Origin: Pseudomonas hefeiensis
GTDB lineage: Bacteria > Pseudomonadota > Gammaproteobacteria > Pseudomonadales > Pseudomonadaceae
Direction of reading: 5' to 3'
Length of the DNA: 64,000 nt
Assembly: GCF_030687835.1 (NCBI RefSeq)
Contig: NZ_CP117449.1
Coordinates: forward strand, 2,976,001 to 3,040,000
The notes beneath the pieces are model-generated. The model saw only the letters and a list, made by a program, of their open reading frames with translations. It made no database searches and was not told the DNA's origin. Shown here one piece after another: positions 36,395 to 45,712 of this stretch. A program made the position numbers and the translations under genes. The stretch's first letter is position 1; each line of letters opens with the position of its first letter.

Positions 36395-36487
36395 TTCGCG
36401 AGCAAGCCCGCTCCCACATTCGATCTCCAGCGGATGCAATACTTGTGTTCACCGCGCATCGAATGTGGGAGCGGGCTTGCTCGCGAA
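36395..36487. repeat. REPIN with extended stem
   Basis: The REP arms are extended on the loop side by TTCGAT and ATCGAA, giving about 30 paired bases at 36395-36424 and 36458-36487. Confidence 0.9.
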
Positions 36488-36600
36488 TGGGGCGCCACCA
36501 TTACTTGCCTTGAAATGCGCTCCAATCACCCCACCGAATACCCCTTCATTCACCCCCGCCCGCATTCCCCCATGGTTAACAAAAGATAACGCGGCGTCGA

Positions 36601-36630
36601 TTGTCAGACCTTTCCAAAGCCCGATAGGAT
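36601..36630 (+). promoter_or_regulatory. Candidate promoter for the BNR-RND pair
   Basis: TTGTCA (36601-36606) and TAGGAT (36625-36630) are 18 bases apart. They match five and four of six consensus positions and lie about 130 bases before the BNR gene. Confidence 0.3.
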
Positions 36631-36760
36631 AGGTCAGCTTCCGAAGTGGCTCTAGATTGCAGGTTTCAGGACTATGCTCCAGAACAGTCAATCGCGATGA
36701 GCCCGCTTACGGCGCCCTGAAGGGTTGAATGACCTAACAATAATAATGGGGGAAAGGTCT

Positions 36761-37813
36761 ATGAATGAGCCTGTCATGGCTGTGGGCCGCTGCCGGCCGC
36801 CGGTACTGCGCAGAGTCGCGTTGCTGGTCTCGGCGCTCTCGCTGCTGGGCTCTGCCGTGTTGTCTGCACCGGTGATGGCCGTAGCGGCTTCAACAGCCGA
36901 TGTCATCTATTCCGTCGAGTCGGCCAAGGCCAGCAAAACCCTGATGCTCGATGTGGTCCATGCCGGCAAACGCCTGGTGGCGGTCGGTGATCGCGGGCAC
37001 ATTGTCTATTCGGACGATCAGGGCAGCTCCTGGACTCAGGCCAAGGTGCCGACCCGCCAGTTGCTCACCGCAGTATTTTTCGTCGATGACAAACACGGCT
37101 GGGCCGTGGGGCATGACGCGCAGATTCTCGCCAGCGAAGACGGTGGCACCACCTGGACCAAACAATTCGAAGACCTGGCCCGTGAGTCGCCGCTGCTGGA
37201 TGTCTGGTTCAAAGACGCGAACAACGGTTTTGCCGTGGGCGCCTACGGGGCGCTGTTCGAAACCACCGACGGCGGCAAGCACTGGGAAGAGGTCGGGGAT
37301 CGTCTCGACAACGAAGACCAGTTCCACCTCAACGCGATAGCCGCCGTTAAAGACGCCGGGCTGTTCATCGTCGGTGAGGCCGGCAGCATGTTCCGCTCCT
37401 CCGACTGGGGCCAGACTTGGGAAAAGCTCCAAGGCCCATACGAAGGCTCGCTGTTCGGCGTCATTGGCACCGCTCAGCCTTCAACGCTGCTGGCCTACGG
37501 CCTGCGGGGCAACCTCTATCGCTCCACCGACTTTGGCGGCACTTGGGAGCAAGTCGAGCTCAAGGCCACTCGGGGTGCCCTGGAATTCGGTCTGTCCGGG
37601 GCCACGCTATTACCAGATGGCTCCATCGTAATTGTCGGCAACGGCGGCAGTGTGGTGCGCAGCACCGATGACGGCGTGACCTTCAGCGTGTTCAACCGCC
37701 CGGATCGGATTTCCGTGGCGGCCGTCACGGCGGCGGGCAACGGCAATCTGATCCTGGCAGGACAGGGTGGCGTTCACGCCACCACCCCCACCGGCGCTGA
37801 ATTGAGCAAATGA
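36761..37813 (+). CDS. Exported YCF48/BNR-repeat beta-propeller protein
   Basis: This 350-residue protein has an Ala-rich signal peptide ending near PVMAVAAS and repeated BNR/YCF48 units with the Asp-box-like pattern S.D.G.TW (YSDDQGSSWTQ; ASEDGGTTWTK; ETTDGGKHWEE; RSSDWGQTWEK; RSTDFGGTWEQ; RSTDDGVTFSV), i.e. about six to seven blades. It resembles photosystem-II assembly factor Ycf48 only in fold. GGAAAGG before ATG 36761 supports the start. It precedes an RND-type transporter by 43 bases and is probably its exported partner. Confidence 0.88.
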   Translation: MNEPVMAVGRCRPPVLRRVALLVSALSLLGSAVLSAPVMAVAASTADVIYSVESAKASKTLMLDVVHAGKRLVAVGDRGHIVYSDDQGSSWTQAKVPTRQLLTAVFFVDDKHGWAVGHDAQILASEDGGTTWTKQFEDLARESPLLDVWFKDANNGFAVGAYGALFETTDGGKHWEEVGDRLDNEDQFHLNAIAAVKDAGLFIVGEAGSMFRSSDWGQTWEKLQGPYEGSLFGVIGTAQPSTLLAYGLRGNLYRSTDFGGTWEQVELKATRGALEFGLSGATLLPDGSIVIVGNGGSVVRSTDDGVTFSVFNRPDRISVAAVTAAGNGNLILAGQGGVHATTPTGAELSK

Positions 37814-37856
37814 GCCGCAAACATCCGGCGGGCACAATAACAAGAAGGCGGACCCC

Positions 37857-40232
37857 ATGAGCAGTCATCACCAAGACAAGGCGACGTTTCTCGAGCGCCT
37901 GATTTTCAACAACCGCCCGGCAGTGATCGTCATTTGCCTGTTGGTCAGTGTTTTCCTGTTCTGGCAGGCCACGCTGATTCGGCCGTCCACCAGTTTCGAA
38001 AAGATGATTCCCCTCGAGCACCCCTTCATCGAGAAGATGCTCGAACATCGCAATGACCTGGCGAACCTGGGCAACACGGTGCGGATTTCGGTGGAGGCCA
38101 CCAACGGTGACATTTTCTCCAAGGATTACATGGAGACTTTGCGCCAGATTCATGACGAGGTGTTCTACATTTCCGGTGTCGACCGCTCCGGCCTCAAGTC
38201 GTTGTGGAGCCCGAGCGTGCGCTGGACCGAAGTGACGGAGGAGGGCTTTGCCGGCGGCGAGGTGATTCCCCAGAGCTATGACGGCTCGGCCGACAGCCTC
38301 GACCTGTTACGCAACAATGTGCTCAAGTCAGGCCAGGTCGGACGCCTGGTGGCCAACGATTTCAAATCGAGCATCATCGATATCCCGCTGTTGGAGTCCT
38401 ATCCGGACCCACAGGACCAGGGCAAGCTGCTGGCCCTGGATTACCAGAAGTTCTCCCACGAACTCGAAGACAAGATCCGCAACAAGTTTGAAGCCCAGAA
38501 CCCCAACGTAAAGATCCATATCGTAGGCTTCGCCAAGAAGGTCGGTGACTTGATCGACGGCCTGACCATGGTGGTGATGTTCTTCGGCGTGGCCTTCATC
38601 ATTACCCTGGTGCTGCTGTACTGGTTCACCAACTGCATGCGCAGCACCATTGCGGTGCTGAGCACCACCCTGGTGGCGGTGGTCTGGCAGTTGGGGCTGA
38701 TGCACGCCGTCGGTTTCGGGCTCGATCCTTATTCGATGCTGGTGCCGTTTCTGATCTTCGCCATTGGCATCTCCCACGGCGTGCAGAAAATCAACGGTAT
38801 CGCGTTGCAATCCAGTGAAGCGGACAACGCCCTGACGGCGGCGCGGCGCACGTTCCGCCAGTTATTCCTGCCGGGGATGATCGCGATCCTGGCGGATGCC
38901 GTCGGTTTCATCACCTTGCTGATCATCGATATCGGCGTGATCCGGGAGCTGGCCTTTGGTGCGTCCATCGGCGTGGCGGTGATCGTGTTCACCAATCTGA
39001 TTCTGTTGCCGGTGGCGATTTCCTATGTCGGTATCAGCAAGCGCGCCATCGAGCGCAGCAAGAAGGATGCGACCCGCGAGCACCCGTTCTGGCGCCTGTT
39101 GTCGAAGTTTGCCAGCGCCAAGGTCGCGCCGGTGTCGGTGGCCCTGGCCCTGATCGCCTTCGGTGGCGGCCTCTGGTACAGCCAGAATCTGAAGATCGGT
39201 GACCTGGACCAGGGCGCGCCGGAGCTGCGTCCGGACTCGCGCTACAACCAGGACAACAACTTCATCATCAGCAACTATTCCACCAGCTCCGATGTACTGG
39301 TGGTGATGGTCAAGACCAAGGCTGAAGGCTGTTCACGCTACGAAGCCATGGCTCCCATCGACGAGCTGATGTGGAAAATGCAGAACACCGAAGGGGTGCA
39401 GTCGGCGATCTCCCTGGTTACGGTGTCCAAGCAAATGATCAAGGGCATGAACGAGGGCAACCTGAAGTGGGAAACTCTGTCGCGTAACCCCGACGTGCTG
39501 AACAACTCCATTGCCCGGGCCGATGGCCTGTACAACAACAACTGCTCCGTGGCCCCGGTATTGGTTTTCCTCAACGACCACAAGGCCGAGACCCTGGACC
39601 GCGCCGTGAAGGTGGTGCAGGAGTTTGCCAAGGAAAACAACCGCGATGGCCTGGAGTTCATCCTCGCCGCCGGTAACGCCGGCATCGAAGCTGCGACCAA
39701 CGAAGTGATCAAGGAGTCGGAACTGACGATCCTGATCCTGGTGTACATCTGTGTGGCAACCATGTGCATGATCACCTTCCGTTCCTGGGCGGCGACGCTG
39801 TGCATCGTGCTGCCGCTGGTGCTGACCTCGGTGCTGGGCAACGCGCTGATGGCCTTCATGGGTATTGGCGTGAAGGTCGCGACGCTACCAGTAGTGGCGC
39901 TTGGCGTGGGGATAGGCGTGGACTACGGTATCTACATCTACAGTCGCCTGGAAAGCTTCCTGCGGGCCGGATTGCCGTTGCAAGAGGCTTACTATCAAAC
40001 GCTGAAGTCCACCGGTAAGGCCGTGCTATTCACTGGTCTGTGCCTGGCCATCGGTGTGTGCACCTGGATCTTCTCGGCCATCAAGTTCCAGGCCGACATG
40101 GGACTGATGCTGACGTTCATGTTGCTGTGGAACATGTTCGGTGCGCTGTGGCTGCTGCCGGCGCTGGCGCGGTTCCTGATCAATCCTGAGAAAATGGCAG
40201 GGCAGAAGAGCAAGTCATTGTTTGCTCATTGA
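37857..40232 (+). CDS. RND/MMPL-type membrane transporter
   Basis: This 791-residue inner-membrane protein has two repeats, each with one helix, a large periplasmic loop (about residues 40-230 and 430-620) and five further helices. The motif ALGVGIGVDYGIYIYSRL is typical of the MMPL/HpnN/RND family of lipid or hydrophobic-molecule exporters. It has only the short MMPL length rather than the about 1,040 residues of AcrB-like pumps. Paired with the BNR protein; the DUF1302/DUF1329 genes often found beside such pairs in Pseudomonas are absent. The substrate is unknown. A strong terminator follows. Confidence 0.9.
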   Translation: MSSHHQDKATFLERLIFNNRPAVIVICLLVSVFLFWQATLIRPSTSFEKMIPLEHPFIEKMLEHRNDLANLGNTVRISVEATNGDIFSKDYMETLRQIHDEVFYISGVDRSGLKSLWSPSVRWTEVTEEGFAGGEVIPQSYDGSADSLDLLRNNVLKSGQVGRLVANDFKSSIIDIPLLESYPDPQDQGKLLALDYQKFSHELEDKIRNKFEAQNPNVKIHIVGFAKKVGDLIDGLTMVVMFFGVAFIITLVLLYWFTNCMRSTIAVLSTTLVAVVWQLGLMHAVGFGLDPYSMLVPFLIFAIGISHGVQKINGIALQSSEADNALTAARRTFRQLFLPGMIAILADAVGFITLLIIDIGVIRELAFGASIGVAVIVFTNLILLPVAISYVGISKRAIERSKKDATREHPFWRLLSKFASAKVAPVSVALALIAFGGGLWYSQNLKIGDLDQGAPELRPDSRYNQDNNFIISNYSTSSDVLVVMVKTKAEGCSRYEAMAPIDELMWKMQNTEGVQSAISLVTVSKQMIKGMNEGNLKWETLSRNPDVLNNSIARADGLYNNNCSVAPVLVFLNDHKAETLDRAVKVVQEFAKENNRDGLEFILAAGNAGIEAATNEVIKESELTILILVYICVATMCMITFRSWAATLCIVLPLVLTSVLGNALMAFMGIGVKVATLPVVALGVGIGVDYGIYIYSRLESFLRAGLPLQEAYYQTLKSTGKAVLFTGLCLAIGVCTWIFSAIKFQADMGLMLTFMLLWNMFGALWLLPALARFLINPEKMAGQKSKSLFAH

Positions 40233-40281
40233 TTGGCACATGGCGCATCTCTCGCGCCACATTACTTGACTGCTAGGCATA

Positions 40282-40312
40282 AGCCGCAACCCTGAGGTTG
40301 CGGCTTTTTTTT
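40282..40312 (+). terminator. Rho-independent terminator of the BNR-RND operon
   Basis: AGCCGCAACC and GGTTGCGGCT form a perfect ten-base stem around CTGA, followed by eight T. There is no T-run for the minus strand, so it serves the RND gene only. Confidence 0.93.
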
Positions 40313-40326
40313 GCAATGGCGGGATA

Positions 40327-41046
40327 TCAGGCTGGATCGCTGCCCAACACCACATTCAGCGCGCTGCGGGCATCGTCCAGTTGCACCAGCGTGGCGTGGC
40401 GGGCACCGAGGGCATCGCGGTTCTCGATGGCGGTGAGGATCGCCTTGTGTCGCGGCATCGCCAGTTCATGCAGGTTGGGCCGCTGGTTGGAGTGCTTGAG
40501 CGCTTCGGCGATGGCGACCGACAACATATTGCACAGGTTGGCGAGCAGGTCGTTGTGGGTGGCGTCGGCGATGCGGCTGTGGAAGTCCAGGTCTGGTTGC
40601 AGCACGGCCTCGGGGGTTGGTGCCGCTTCCATGCGCTGGTAGGCCTCGCGGATGGCGGCGATGTCGGCCTCGTTGGCGAACTGTGCAGCCAGGGCAGCGG
40701 CGGCCGGCTCGATGATGCTGCGCACGCTGGTCAGCAGATTGAAGAACTCATTCTGCGGGCTGCTTTGCATCAGCCAGTGCAGCACATCCGGGTCGAGCAT
40801 GTGCCATTCCCGACGGGCCTTGACCACCGTGCCCACGCGCGGGCGCGAATACACCAAACCCTTGGCTACCAACACTCGCGTGGCCTCGCGCAACACTGGA
40901 CGGCTGACGGCATACTCCTCGCACAACAAGGCTTCGGCGGGCAGTTTATCGTCCGGCTTGAAACGCCCGGAAACGATCTGCATGCCCAGTTCCTGGACGA
41001 TGCGCGCGTGCATGCTTTTGCGGTCGGAGGGTTTACGGTAGTCCAT
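40327..41046 (-). CDS. GntR-family (FadR subfamily) transcription regulator
   Basis: This 239-residue regulator has an N-terminal winged helix (PAEALLCEEYAVSRPVLREA, then LVYSRPRVGTVV) and an all-helical FCD effector domain with likely metal-site residues (DLDFHSRIADATH; MPRHKAILTAI). It is next to and co-directional with the dehydratase gene. Two sites matching the FadR-subfamily operator TNGTNNNACNA lie in the divergent promoter at 43058 and 43133, so it is the likely repressor of the island, released by a pentonate or keto-deoxy acid. ATG 41046 lacks a clear ribosome site. Confidence 0.9.
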   Translation of the reverse strand: MDYRKPSDRKSMHARIVQELGMQIVSGRFKPDDKLPAEALLCEEYAVSRPVLREATRVLVAKGLVYSRPRVGTVVKARREWHMLDPDVLHWLMQSSPQNEFFNLLTSVRSIIEPAAAALAAQFANEADIAAIREAYQRMEAAPTPEAVLQPDLDFHSRIADATHNDLLANLCNMLSVAIAEALKHSNQRPNLHELAMPRHKAILTAIENRDALGARHATLVQLDDARSALNVVLGSDPA

Positions 41047-41148
41047 GGGGGATGGCGCGATCCTGTGCGAAGGGGATGCCGCGCATGATAGCAGGCGCGG
41101 CGAGGGCGGGTCGCTAGTGCGATTTTTTTGAGCAGGATGCAGACCCCA

Positions 41149-41270
41149 TTGTGGGAGCTTGTGTGGGAGCTGAGCTTGCTTGCGATGAGGCCCTTCCAGT
41201 CAATATCTCTGTTGTCTGGTACACCGCAATCGCGAGCAAGCTCAGCTCCCACAAAAGCTTGCATCCCACA
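41149..41270. repeat. REPIN with doubled head
   Basis: The left arm contains GGGAGCTTGTGTGGGAGC followed by TGAGCTTGCTTGCGA. The right arm is inverted and ends with a second CATCCCACA head. The 18-base doubled head is identical to that at 23162. It lies between the GntR and dehydratase genes. Confidence 0.85.
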
Positions 41271-41298
41271 GGGGGGATGCCACAGGGGATGGGTGGGG

Positions 41299-43043
41299 TC
41301 AGTGGGAGTGACGCGGCACCTCGGCGCGCCGCGGCAACCGACCAGGAAGTCGAAGTCACAGCCCTGGTCCGCTTGCAGCACGTGGTCGATGTACAACTGG
41401 CGGTAGCCACCCACCAGCAGTTGTTGCGGCGGCGGAAGGTCGGCCAGGCGGGCGGCGAGTTCGGCGTCGGGGATGTCCAGGTGCAGGCGGCCACTGGCGC
41501 AATCGAGCTCGATCCAGTCACCTTCCTTCACCGCTGCCAAAGGTCCGCCGGCCGCGGCTTCCGGGGCTACGTGCAGCACCACACGGTGCCGTAGGCGGTG
41601 CCGCTCATGCGCGCATCGGAAATACGCACCATGTCGGTCACACCCTGGGCCAGCAACTTGGCCGGCAAGCCCATGTTGCCCACTTCGGCCATGCCCGGAT
41701 AACCCTTGGGCCCGCAGTTCTTCATCACCAGGATCGAGCTGGCATCGACATCCAGTTCCGGGTCATTGATCCGCGCCTTGTATTCGTCGAAGTTCTCGAA
41801 CACCACCGCGCGACCGCGATGCTGCATCAGTTCGGCGGTGGCGGCGGACGGTTTGAGCACCGCACCGAGGGGCGCCAGGTTGCCGCGCAGTACGCAGATA
41901 CCGCCGTCGGCGCGGATCGGGTTGTCCAGGGTGCGGATGACTTCGTCCTGGCCATAGATCGGTGCGTCCTTGGTGTTCTCGCCAAGGCTCTTGCCGTTGA
42001 CGGTCAGGGCGTCCGGGTTGGGGATCAGGTTGGCTTCGCCGAGACGGCGCAGCACGGCGGGCAAACCACCGGCGTAATAGAACTCCTCCATCAGGAAACG
42101 CCCCGACGGTTGCAGGTCGACGATGGTTGGCATGCCGCGACCCATGCGGGTCCAGTCGTCCAGGTCCAGGTGCACACCGATGCGTCCGGCAATGGCCTTG
42201 AGGTGGATCACCGCATTGGTTGAACCGCCAATGGCCGCGTTGACCCGGATGGCGTTTTCGAAGGCTTCCTTGGTCAGGATCTTCGACAGTTTCAGGTCTT
42301 CGCGGACCATTTCGACGGCACGCATCATGCCGGACATGTGGGCCAGCACATAACGGCGCGCGTCCACCGCCGGAATCGCGGCGTTGTGCGGCAGCGATGT
42401 GCCGAGGGCTTCGGCCATGCAGGCCATGGTCGAGGCGGTGCCCATGGTATTGCAGGTCCCGGCCGAGCGGGACATGCCGCCCTCGGCCGCAAGAAAATCA
42501 TCGATCGTGATGGTGCCGGCCTTGACCTGTTCGCTCAGTTGCCAGACCACTGTGCCCGAACCGATGTCCTGGCCCTTGTGCTTGCCGTTGAGCATCGGTC
42601 CGCCGGTAACGACGATGGCCGGCACGTCGCAACTGGCGGCGCCCATCAGCAAGGCTGGTGTGGTCTTGTCGCAACCGGTGAGCAGCACCACGCCGTCAAT
42701 CGGGTTGCCGCGAATGGCTTTCCTCCACGTCCATGCTCGCCAGGTTGCGCGTCAGCATGGCAGTAGGGCGCAGGTTCGATTCGCCATTGGAGAACACCGG
42801 AAACTCCACCGGGAAGCCCCCGGCCTCGATCACGCCGCGCTTGACGTGTTCGGCGATCTGCCGGAAATGCGCGTTGCATGGCGTCAACTCCGACCAGGTG
42901 TTGCAGATGCCGATGATTGGCTTGCCATGAAACTGATGGTCGGCGATGCCCTGATTTTTCATCCAGCTGCGGTACATGAAGCCGTTCTTGTCGGCGGTGC
43001 CAAACCATTGGGCCGAGCGCAGGGAGGGTTTCTTATCAGACAT
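41299..43043 (-). pseudogene. IlvD/Edd-family aldonate (pentonate) dehydratase, three frameshifts
   Basis: Reassembled, the product is 579 residues, the size of L-arabinonate/D-xylonate-type dehydratases: MSDKKPSLRSAQWFGTADKN at the start, NTWSELTPCNAH and LTGCDKTTPALLMGAAS with Fe-S cysteines, AGTCNTMGTASTMACM, and the end FLVGCRGA..VPRHSH. Three insertions break it: one A in AAA/TTT at 42719-42721, a GT/TG duplication at about 41583-41588 (GTGTGG where GTGG fits), and a GC duplication at about 41325-41332. The enzyme would dehydrate an aldonate to a 2-keto-3-deoxy acid. It may be a true recent pseudogene or contain sequence errors; if true, the pathway loses its first step. Confidence 0.85.
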
Positions 43044-43056
43044 GATCGATTCTCTT

Positions 43057-43075
43057 ATTGTATGACTATATGGTT
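43057..43075. promoter_or_regulatory. Operator-like site 1 in the pentonate promoter
   Basis: TTGTATGACTA (43058-43068) fits TNGTNNNACNA exactly and continues TATGGT. It shares the 15-base pattern GTATKACTATATRGT with site 2, 75 bases away. It is 14 bases before the dehydratase start codon. Confidence 0.6.
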
Positions 43076-43120
43076 TTAGCTTGCGCCTAACATAAGCGCA
43101 ATTTGCTCTGTTTGGAAGTG

Positions 43121-43149
43121 TTGTTGGGCAAATAGTATTACTATATAGT
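43121..43149 (+). promoter_or_regulatory. MFS promoter overlapped by operator-like site 2
   Basis: TTGTTG (43121-43126) and TATAGT (43144-43149) are 17 bases apart. The perfect palindrome TAGTATTACTA (43133-43143) lies in the spacer and abuts the -10 box, so a bound GntR protein would block polymerase. Confidence 0.6.
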
Positions 43150-43236
43150 CCGATTCAACGGAGGGATTGTCCTGGCGCTTATTTGTCAGAGAAATCCCCC
43201 AGCGTTCTATAACAACAACAATCGGAGACCGGTCCC

Positions 43237-44559
43237 ATGAGCCAGGAATTGCGGCTTATTCGCCGCATCACGCTGAAACTGATTCCCTTCCTGATCCTGC
43301 TATACCTGATCGCCTACGTGGACCGCTCTGCGGTGGGCTTTGCCAAGCTGCACATGGGCGCCGACATCGGCATCGGCGACGCCGCCTACGGCCTGGGTGC
43401 CGGGCTGTTTTTCATTGGCTATTTCCTGCTGGAGATCCCCAGCAATCTGATGCTCGAACGCTTCGGTGCCCGGCGCTGGTTCGCCCGGATCATGATCACC
43501 TGGGGCGCCATCACCATCGGCATGGCCTTCGTGCAGGGGCCTCACAGCTTTTATGTGATGCGCTTTTTGCTCGGCGCGGCGGAAGCCGGGTTCTTCCCTG
43601 GCGTGCTGTACTACATCACCCAATGGTTCCCGGTACGCCATCGCGGCAAGATCCTGGGCCTGTTCATCCTGTCTCAGCCCATCGCAATGATGATCACCGG
43701 TCCTGTGTCCGGCGGCTTGCTGGGCATGGACGGTATCCTGGGCCTGCACGGCTGGCAGTGGTTGTTCATCGTCATCGGTATGCCGGCGATACTGCTGACC
43801 TGGCCGGTGCTGCGTTATCTGCCGGATGGTCCGCAACAGGTGAAGTGGATGGACCAGGCCGAGAAGAACTGGCTGACCGGCGAGCTGAAGAAGGACCTTG
43901 AGGAATACGGCCAGACCCGTCACGGCAATCCGCTGCACGCCTTGAAGGACAAACGTGTCCTGCTGTTGGCGCTGTTCTACCTGCCGGTGACCCTGAGCAT
44001 CTACGGGTTGGGGCTGTGGCTGCCAACCTTGATCAAGCAGTTCGGCGGAACGGACCTGGTGACCGGTTTCGTGTCCTCGGTGCCCTACATCTTCGGCATC
44101 ATCGGTTTGCTGATCATTCCTCGCAGTTCCGACCGTTTGAACGATCGTTATGGTCATCTGGCCGTGCTCTATGTGCTGGGGGCCATCGGCCTGTTCCTCA
44201 GTGCCTGGCTGACGGTGCCGGTGTTGCAGCTGGCGGCGTTGTGCCTGGTGGCGTTTGCGCTGTTCTCCTGTACGGCGGTGTTCTGGACGTTGCCAGGGCG
44301 CTTCTTTGCCGGCGCCAGTGCGGCGGCGGGGATCGCGCTGATCAACTCGGTAGGCAACCTGGGTGGCTATATCGGGCCGTTCGTGATCGGTGCGCTGAAG
44401 GAATACACCGGCAACCTGGCGTCGGGGCTGTACTTCCTGTCATGCGTGATGGTGTTCGGCCTGGTGTTGACCGGCGTGGTGTATCGCCTGCTGGAGCGCA
44501 AGCATGTGCTGCCGACGGATCAGTTCGCGGCCAGCGCCCGAGGGGCGACGCGGACCTGA
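43237..44559 (+). CDS. MFS transporter, anion:cation symporter (ACS) family
   Basis: The 440-residue, 12-helix protein has features of the ACS group that imports sugar acids and aromatic acids: YLIAYVDRSAVGFAKLHM in helix 1, LLEIPSNLMLERFGARRWFA at the helix 2-3 loop, and MRFLLGAAEAGFFPGVLYYI. By context it should import the aldonate used by the island. ATG 43237 has GGAG upstream. It is divergent from the dehydratase and first of the rightward operon. Confidence 0.92.
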   Translation: MSQELRLIRRITLKLIPFLILLYLIAYVDRSAVGFAKLHMGADIGIGDAAYGLGAGLFFIGYFLLEIPSNLMLERFGARRWFARIMITWGAITIGMAFVQGPHSFYVMRFLLGAAEAGFFPGVLYYITQWFPVRHRGKILGLFILSQPIAMMITGPVSGGLLGMDGILGLHGWQWLFIVIGMPAILLTWPVLRYLPDGPQQVKWMDQAEKNWLTGELKKDLEEYGQTRHGNPLHALKDKRVLLLALFYLPVTLSIYGLGLWLPTLIKQFGGTDLVTGFVSSVPYIFGIIGLLIIPRSSDRLNDRYGHLAVLYVLGAIGLFLSAWLTVPVLQLAALCLVAFALFSCTAVFWTLPGRFFAGASAAAGIALINSVGNLGGYIGPFVIGALKEYTGNLASGLYFLSCVMVFGLVLTGVVYRLLERKHVLPTDQFAASARGATRT

Positions 44560-44574
44560 TCGACTGCGATCTAC

Positions 44575-44664
44575 TGTGGGAGCGGGCTTGCTCGCGAAGA
44601 CGGTGGGTTAGCTTGCACCAATGTTGGATGTGCCACCGCCTTCGCGAGCAAGCCCGCTCCCACA
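44575..44664. repeat. REPIN: TTCGCGAGCAAGCCCGCTCCCACA type
   Basis: Inverted arms at 44575-44598 and 44640-44664 lie inside the rightward pentonate operon, between the MFS and FAH genes. It could partly uncouple downstream expression or stabilise the upstream mRNA. Confidence 0.9.
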
Positions 44665-44707
44665 AGGGGCGGTGGCGAATTCAAGTTCTGTTTACAGGGA
44701 GAAAAAT

Positions 44708-45700
44708 ATGCGTTTAGTTCAGTTCGAATTGAATAACGGCGAGCGCCGCGTCGGTGTGATCGACGGTGAGCAAGTGCGCGAAGTGCAGGGCGCCCTGACC
44801 GTGCGCGACCTGGCTCTGGCGGCCATCGAGGCGGGCGTGAAGCTTGAACAGCAAGTCAACAGCCTGGGCCTGGGAACCGCCCATGATTACTCGCAGTTAC
44901 TCAGCGAACTGCGCATCCTGCCACCGCTGGACCACCCGGACCCGGCGCACCTGCTGGTCAGCGGCACCGGCCTGACCCACTTGGGCAGTGCCTCGGCCCG
45001 GGACAAGATGCATCAGCAGGCCGGCGACGAAGCGGCCATGACCGACACCATGCGCATCTTCAAGTGGGGCGTGGAGGGCGGCAAGCCTGAAAGCGGGCGG
45101 GCCGGTGTGCAACCGGAGTGGTTCTACAAGGGCGACGGCAGCATCGTGGTCCGTCCGGGCCATCCGTTCCCGCTGCCACCCTTTGCCGAAGACGCCGGCG
45201 AAGAGCCGGAAATCAGCGGGCTGTATGTCATCGGTCACGACGCTAAGCCATACAGACTGGGCTTTGCGGTGGGTAACGAGTTTTCCGATCATGTGATGGA
45301 ACGCAAGAATTACCTGTACCTGGCCCACTCGAAATTGCGCAGTTGCAGTTTTGGCCCGGAACTTCGGGTGGGAGAACTGCCTCAACATCTTTCCGGGACC
45401 AGTCGTATCCTGCGTAACGGCCAAGTGCTGTGGCAGAACGAATTCCTCAGTGGCGAGGCGAACATGTGCCACAGCCTCGAGAACCTTGAGTTCCACCACT
45501 TCAAGTACAGTCAGTTCCTGCGTCCGGGTGACGTGCACGTTCATTTCTTCGGTACCGCGACCCTGTCGTTCGCCGACGGCATCCGTACTCAACCGGGGGA
45601 TGTGTTCGAAATCAGCCAGGCCGAATTCGGCGCACCGCTGGTCAACGGCATTGCCCCGGTGGACGCGGTGTTCAACCCGGGTACTATCGGCACACTTTAA
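44708..45700 (+). CDS. FAH-superfamily protein, AraD1/2-keto-3-deoxypentonate dehydratase-like
   Basis: The 330-residue protein has an FAH-type C-terminal domain (GLYVIGHDAKPYRLGFAVGN, EFSDHVMERKNYLYLAHSKL, with Glu/Asp metal ligands) and resembles AraD1/GguC proteins. In the non-phosphorylating pentose route such enzymes convert 2-keto-3-deoxypentonate to alpha-ketoglutarate semialdehyde, which the next gene's product would oxidise. The assignment rests on family and neighbours. ATG 44708 follows AGGGAG. The dehydrogenase follows by 12 bases. Confidence 0.82.
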   Translation: MRLVQFELNNGERRVGVIDGEQVREVQGALTVRDLALAAIEAGVKLEQQVNSLGLGTAHDYSQLLSELRILPPLDHPDPAHLLVSGTGLTHLGSASARDKMHQQAGDEAAMTDTMRIFKWGVEGGKPESGRAGVQPEWFYKGDGSIVVRPGHPFPLPPFAEDAGEEPEISGLYVIGHDAKPYRLGFAVGNEFSDHVMERKNYLYLAHSKLRSCSFGPELRVGELPQHLSGTSRILRNGQVLWQNEFLSGEANMCHSLENLEFHHFKYSQFLRPGDVHVHFFGTATLSFADGIRTQPGDVFEISQAEFGAPLVNGIAPVDAVFNPGTIGTL

Positions 45701-45712
45701 AGGAGACGTTCG

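Larger units (their letters stand above)
36355..36760. other. Intergenic region between pepN and the BNR-repeat gene
   Basis: It contains, in order, the pepN hairpin (36364-36386), a REPIN (36395-36487), about 110 featureless bases and a possible promoter (36601-36630). No gene is visible. Confidence 0.6.
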
